Below, piece by piece: positions 6,081 to 8,459 of a DNA stretch of 8,459 nt. The notes under the pieces were generated by a model, which was not told the origin of the DNA, made no database searches, and saw only the letters and a program-made list of their open reading frames with translations. Numbering within the stretch: the stretch's first letter is position 1; each line of letters starts with the position of its first letter. A program made the translations under genes and the position numbers. The stretch is from Brevundimonas vancanneytii (GTDB lineage Bacteria; Pseudomonadota; Alphaproteobacteria; Caulobacterales; Caulobacteraceae): contig CAMCIP010000096.1 of assembly GCA_945874855.1 (NCBI GenBank), positions 1-8,459 of the forward strand, in the 5' to 3' direction.

Positions 6081-6096
6081 AGGGGCGCGTCAGGCG
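6069..6096. repeat. 10-bp inverted repeat across the BLUF stop codon
   Basis: CGCCTGACGC (6069-6078) and GCGTCAGGCG (6087-6096) are perfect inverted repeats around an 8-base loop, AAAGGGGC. The right arm includes the BLUF gene's TGA (6090-6092 on the minus strand) and the left arm overlaps the -35 of the putative cysK promoter. In the BLUF transcript it would form a strong hairpin at the stop codon. There is no T tract, so it is a weak terminator candidate; an operator for cysK is an alternative. Confidence 0.5.
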
Positions 6097-6488
6097 GCCT
6101 CGGCGGCCAGACGTTCGAAGATGGCGCGGGCCGCGTCAGGCGTGGCGCGGGCCACGGCGCCGGCGGCCACCTCTTCCTGGGTCCACATCCAGGAGCGGGC
6201 CGGATCGTCGCGCATGGCCCAGCCGGGGAACAGCCGCCGCTCGACCGGCGCCGCGACCAGACAGACCGGCTCCAGATGGCGGTCGTCGCCGACGATGCGG
6301 GCAAAGGCGCCGCGCACCGCGGACTCGGGCCCCTCGAGCAACTGCAGATACAGGTCCGCCCGACAGATCAGGGCCCCGGTGACGTCGTCGCGTTCATTGC
6401 AGCGCCGGGCGTCGGCCAGGATGCCGTTCAGCATGCCCCGATCGAAGCCAAAGGGGGTGGAGGCATAGATCACCTGGAATAGAGCCAT
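6090..6488 (-). CDS. Stand-alone BLUF-domain blue-light photoreceptor
   Basis: 132 aa, essentially one BLUF domain plus a short C-terminal helix (about 105-130). BLUF domains bind FAD and sense blue light through a Tyr-Gln-flavin hydrogen-bond switch. The key residues are at the expected spacing: Tyr8 (VIYASTP), Asn31 (RRCNERDDVTG), Gln49 (LYLQLLEGPE), Trp90 and Met92 (FPGWAM), corresponding in order to Tyr21, Asn45, Gln63, Trp104 and Met106 of AppA. No EAL, GGDEF or cyclase output domain follows, so signalling would need a partner protein. The ATG at 6488 has GAAGG about 6 bases upstream. The gene is divergent from tspO (118-bp gap containing a GAGTC at 6539-6543) and is followed by cysK on the same strand. 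Cytoplasmic location is predicted, since there is no signal peptide or membrane helix. The partner is unknown. Confidence 0.9.
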   Translation of the reverse strand: MALFQVIYASTPFGFDRGMLNGILADARRCNERDDVTGALICRADLYLQLLEGPESAVRGAFARIVGDDRHLEPVCLVAAPVERRLFPGWAMRDDPARSWMWTQEEVAAGAVARATPDAARAIFERLAAEAA

Positions 6489-6606
6489 CGCGTCGCCTTC
6501 GCCCCCGCCTGTCGCGCGCCGAAAGGGCGGTTCGTCAGGAGTCGAAGGACCCTAACGCGCGTCGGCGCCCGGCGACAGCCATTGTCCGGGCCGCTGCCGG
6601 GGCCAT

Positions 6607-7131
6607 ATGAGCGCATCACGCTCCGAGGGAGGCCGCCTGCTGATGACCGTGCCGTCCTGGATCGCGCTCGGCGTCTTCATCTTCGTCAACCTGGCCGCGG
6701 CCTCGAGCGGCGGACGGTTCCGGCCGGGCGCCTGGTACGCCGGCCTGGTCAAGCCCGGCTGGACCCCGCCGAACTGGGCCTTTCCGGTGGTCTGGACGAC
6801 GATCTTCTGCCTCAACGCCGCGGCGGGCTTTCTGGTCTGGCAGGCGTCGGGGCCGCAGGCGGGGGCGGCCCTGGCCCTATATGGCCTGTCGCTGGCGCTG
6901 AATGCGGCCTGGTCCTGGCTGTTCTTCGGCCGGCGGCGGATGGATCTGGCCCTCATCGACGTCGGCCTGCTGTGGCTGTCGATCGCCGCGGTGATCGCCG
7001 CCTTTCTGCCCCACAGCCCGCTCGCCGCCCTGCTGGTCGCGCCCTATCTGCTGTGGGTGACGATCGCCTCGGCGCTGAACCTGCGCATGATCCAGCTGAA
7101 CCCGGCGGCGGCACCCTTCACGCCTCGTTAA
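6607..7131 (+). CDS. tspO: TspO/MBR family tryptophan-rich sensory protein
   Basis: 174 aa with five predicted membrane helices (about 16-34, 58-79, 84-107, 113-134, 138-160), the TspO fold. TspO/MBR proteins bind porphyrins and related ligands. In Rhodobacter TspO dampens photosynthesis-gene expression in response to oxygen, and other bacterial members are linked to tetrapyrrole degradation or stress. Family signatures are AWYAGLVKPGWTPPNWAFP (42-60), LNAAWSWLFFGRRRMDLALI (98-117) and PYLLWVTIASALNLRMIQLN (146-165). Two starts are possible. The ATG at 6607 has GGGG about 6 bases upstream. The ATG at 6643 has a better GGGAGG but at a 10-base spacing, and it would begin right before the first helix (162 aa, nearer the usual length). 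The TAA at 7129-7131 lies within a candidate CtrA box for the following fliI. No carotenoid or bacteriochlorophyll genes are in view. Confidence 0.93.
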   Translation: MSASRSEGGRLLMTVPSWIALGVFIFVNLAAASSGGRFRPGAWYAGLVKPGWTPPNWAFPVVWTTIFCLNAAAGFLVWQASGPQAGAALALYGLSLALNAAWSWLFFGRRRMDLALIDVGLLWLSIAAVIAAFLPHSPLAALLVAPYLLWVTIASALNLRMIQLNPAAAPFTPR

Positions 7132-7136
7132 CCACG
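7117..7136 (+). promoter_or_regulatory. Candidate CtrA box upstream of fliI
   Basis: TTCA-N7-TTAACC (7117-7120, 7128-7133) matches the CtrA consensus TTAA-N7-TTAA in 7 of 8 bases and has the favoured C after the second half. It lies 43 bases before the TTG start of fliI; with usual spacing, transcription would begin near 7155. Early flagellar (class II) genes of Caulobacter, fliI among them as I recall, are controlled by CtrA. The tspO stop codon TAA is part of the second half-site. No strong -10 hexamer is visible downstream. Confidence 0.55.
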
Positions 7137-7173
7137 ATCCCGCATCCCTGAAGGCCTGTTCCGGGGCTCCGCT

Positions 7174-8459
7174 TTGCGCAATCTGATCGCCGCCGTCGAA
7201 GCCGTCGACCCCCTGGTCGTGACCGGCAAGGTCGCGGGGGTCAACGGGCTGCTGATCGAGAGCCGGGGCGGGCTGAGCCGCCTGTCGGTCGGGGCGCGGG
7301 CCGAGATCGGCCGGGGCCGGGGCCTGACGCCCCTGCCGGCCGAGGTGGTGGGATTCCGCGACGCCAAGGCCCTGCTGATGCCCTTCGGGCCGGTCGAGGG
7401 CGTGGCGCCCGGGGCCGACATCCGCATTGTCGATGCCGCCGCGACGGTGCGCCCGACCACCGCCTGGCTGGGGCGCATCGTCGACGCCTTCGGCGCCCCC
7501 ATCGACGGCAAGGGGCCCCTGCCGACCGGCCCGGCCGCCTATCCCCTGCGCGCACCGCCCCCGCCGGCCCATTCGCGCGGCCGGGTGGGCGAGCGGCTGG
7601 ACCTGGGCGTGCGCGCCATGGACGTCTTCACCACCACCTGCCGGGGCCAGAGGCTGGGCATCTTCGCCGGCTCGGGCGTCGGCAAGTCGGTGCTGCTGTC
7701 GATGCTGGCCAAACAGGCCACCTGCGACGTCGTCGTGGTCGGCCTGATCGGCGAACGGGGCCGCGAGGTGCGCGAGTTCATCGAGGAGACCCTGGGCGAG
7801 GAGGGCCTGCGCCGCGCCGTGGTGGTGGTGGCGACCAGTGACGAGCCGGCGCTGAAGCGGCGCCAGTCGGCCTATATGACCCTGGCCCTGGCCGAGTATT
7901 TCCGCGACCAGGATCTGGAGGTCCTGTGCCTGATGGACTCGGTCACCCGCTTCGCCATGGCCCAGCGTGAGATCGGCCTGGCCGCGGGCGAGCCGCCGAC
8001 CACCAAGGGCTATACGCCCACCGTCTTCACCGAACTGCCCAAGCTGCTGGAGCGGGCCGGGCCGGGGCCGGTGCGGCCGGACGGCACGACGGCGGGGCCG
8101 ATCACCGCCCTGTTCACCGTCCTGGTCGACGGGGGCGACCATGACGAGCCGATCGCCGACGCCGTGCGCGGTATCCTGGACGGCCACATCGTCATGGACC
8201 GCAAGATCGCCGAGCGCGGGCGGTTTCCGGCCATCGACGTGCTGAAGTCGGTCAGCCGCACCCTGCCCGGATGCCAGACGCCGCCGGAGCGCGAGTTGAA
8301 CAGGCGGGCCCGCCAGTCGCTCAGCGCCTATGCCGACATGGAGGAGCTGATCCGGATCGGGGCCTATCGCGCGGGGGCCGATCCGATCGTGGACCGGGCC
8401 ATCGCCCTGAACCCCGCGCTGGAGGCGTTCCTCGGGCAGGACAAGGACGACGCCACGCG
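7174..8459 (+). CDS. fliI: Flagellar type III export ATPase FliI (3' partial)
   Basis: 428 codons are visible, with no in-frame stop or frameshift; a usual FliI is about 440 aa, so only the end is cut. FliI is the cytoplasmic ATPase at the base of the flagellar type III secretion apparatus; it works with FliH and FliJ to deliver rod, hook and filament subunits. The N-terminal beta-barrel covers about 1-90. Walker A is AGSGVGKS (165-172). GERGRE (193-198) holds the catalytic glutamate, E194. Walker B is VLCLMD (250-255). EPPTTKGYTPTVFTELPKLL is the family signature, and SVSR (359-362) ends in the likely arginine finger. The start is a TTG at 7174: there is no ATG or GTG between the in-frame TAA at 7129 and the conserved beginning RNLIAAVEAVDP, and GGGG lies about 7 bases upstream. 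fliJ would be expected next, outside the window. Confidence 0.95.
   Translation, partial: MRNLIAAVEAVDPLVVTGKVAGVNGLLIESRGGLSRLSVGARAEIGRGRGLTPLPAEVVGFRDAKALLMPFGPVEGVAPGADIRIVDAAATVRPTTAWLGRIVDAFGAPIDGKGPLPTGPAAYPLRAPPPPAHSRGRVGERLDLGVRAMDVFTTTCRGQRLGIFAGSGVGKSVLLSMLAKQATCDVVVVGLIGERGREVREFIEETLGEEGLRRAVVVVATSDEPALKRRQSAYMTLALAEYFRDQDLEVLCLMDSVTRFAMAQREIGLAAGEPPTTKGYTPTVFTELPKLLERAGPGPVRPDGTTAGPITALFTVLVDGGDHDEPIADAVRGILDGHIVMDRKIAERGRFPAIDVLKSVSRTLPGCQTPPERELNRRARQSLSAYADMEELIRIGAYRAGADPIVDRAIALNPALEAFLGQDKDDAT

Noticed and set aside
5312..6382. 356-codon open frame on the plus strand opposite cysK and the BLUF gene
   Set aside because: It is fully antisense to two genes with intact catalytic or chromophore residues, and its composition (Gly/Asp/Arg/Gln) is that of a GC-rich shadow frame.
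6877..8187. 436-codon open frame on the minus strand opposite tspO and fliI
   Set aside because: It lies antisense to two well-recognised genes. Its product is a Gln/His/Gly/Asp/Arg-rich low-complexity sequence typical of antisense frames in high-GC DNA, with no domain motif or ribosome binding site.
1..8459. Mobile elements, CRISPR arrays, tRNA/rRNA genes, riboswitches, phage genes
   Set aside because: I saw no transposase or integrase motifs, regularly spaced repeats, tRNA-like cloverleaf or composition break; the intergenic gaps are all under about 155 bases.

Overview
The window is very GC-rich, densely coded alphaproteobacterial chromosome. The gene set points to the Caulobacterales, most likely Brevundimonas or a close relative. 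The pointers are two DUF2336 proteins, a MucR/Ros-type regulator, FliI whose start lines up with the Caulobacter protein as I recall it, CtrA-like TTAACC boxes, and GANTC (CcrM) sites in promoter regions. There is no sign of a mobile element, phage, CRISPR array or RNA gene. This looks like core chromosome rather than an accessory island.

Layout, left to right. A Pro/Ala/Gln-rich gene enters from the left edge (+) and overlaps by ATGA the first DUF2336 gene (+, 542-1633). A near-perfect bidirectional hairpin terminator (1657-1688) separates it from the convergent mucR gene (-, 1712-2146). A second DUF2336 paralogue (-, 2300-3517) lies upstream of mucR on the same strand. Next come a small secreted protein of unknown function (-, 3627-4187) and, divergently, a five-helix membrane protein (+, 4301-5038). 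Its stop codon directly abuts the stop codon of the convergent cysteine synthase gene cysK (-, 5039-6022). Upstream of cysK on the same strand is a stand-alone BLUF blue-light photoreceptor (-, 6090-6488). Divergent from it is tspO (+, 6607-7131), then the flagellar export ATPase gene fliI (+, from a TTG at 7174 and running off the right edge).

How it fits together. The window mixes cell-cycle/motility functions (fliI, mucR, perhaps the DUF2336 pair) with housekeeping (cysK) and sensing (BLUF, TspO). The most interesting signal is regulatory. The only two TTAA tetramers I found lie in the same 19-bp context (TCACGCCYSGTTAACCWCG, 16 of 19 identical). One is upstream of fliI and the other upstream of the second DUF2336 gene, each correctly oriented for its gene. 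Both resemble CtrA boxes. The DUF2336 copy sits 12 bp from a -10-like TAGACT that also contains a GANTC site and would give a leaderless mRNA. This suggests, but does not prove, that this DUF2336 protein is co-regulated with flagellar genes. I found no clearly novel multi-gene system; the other observations are smaller.
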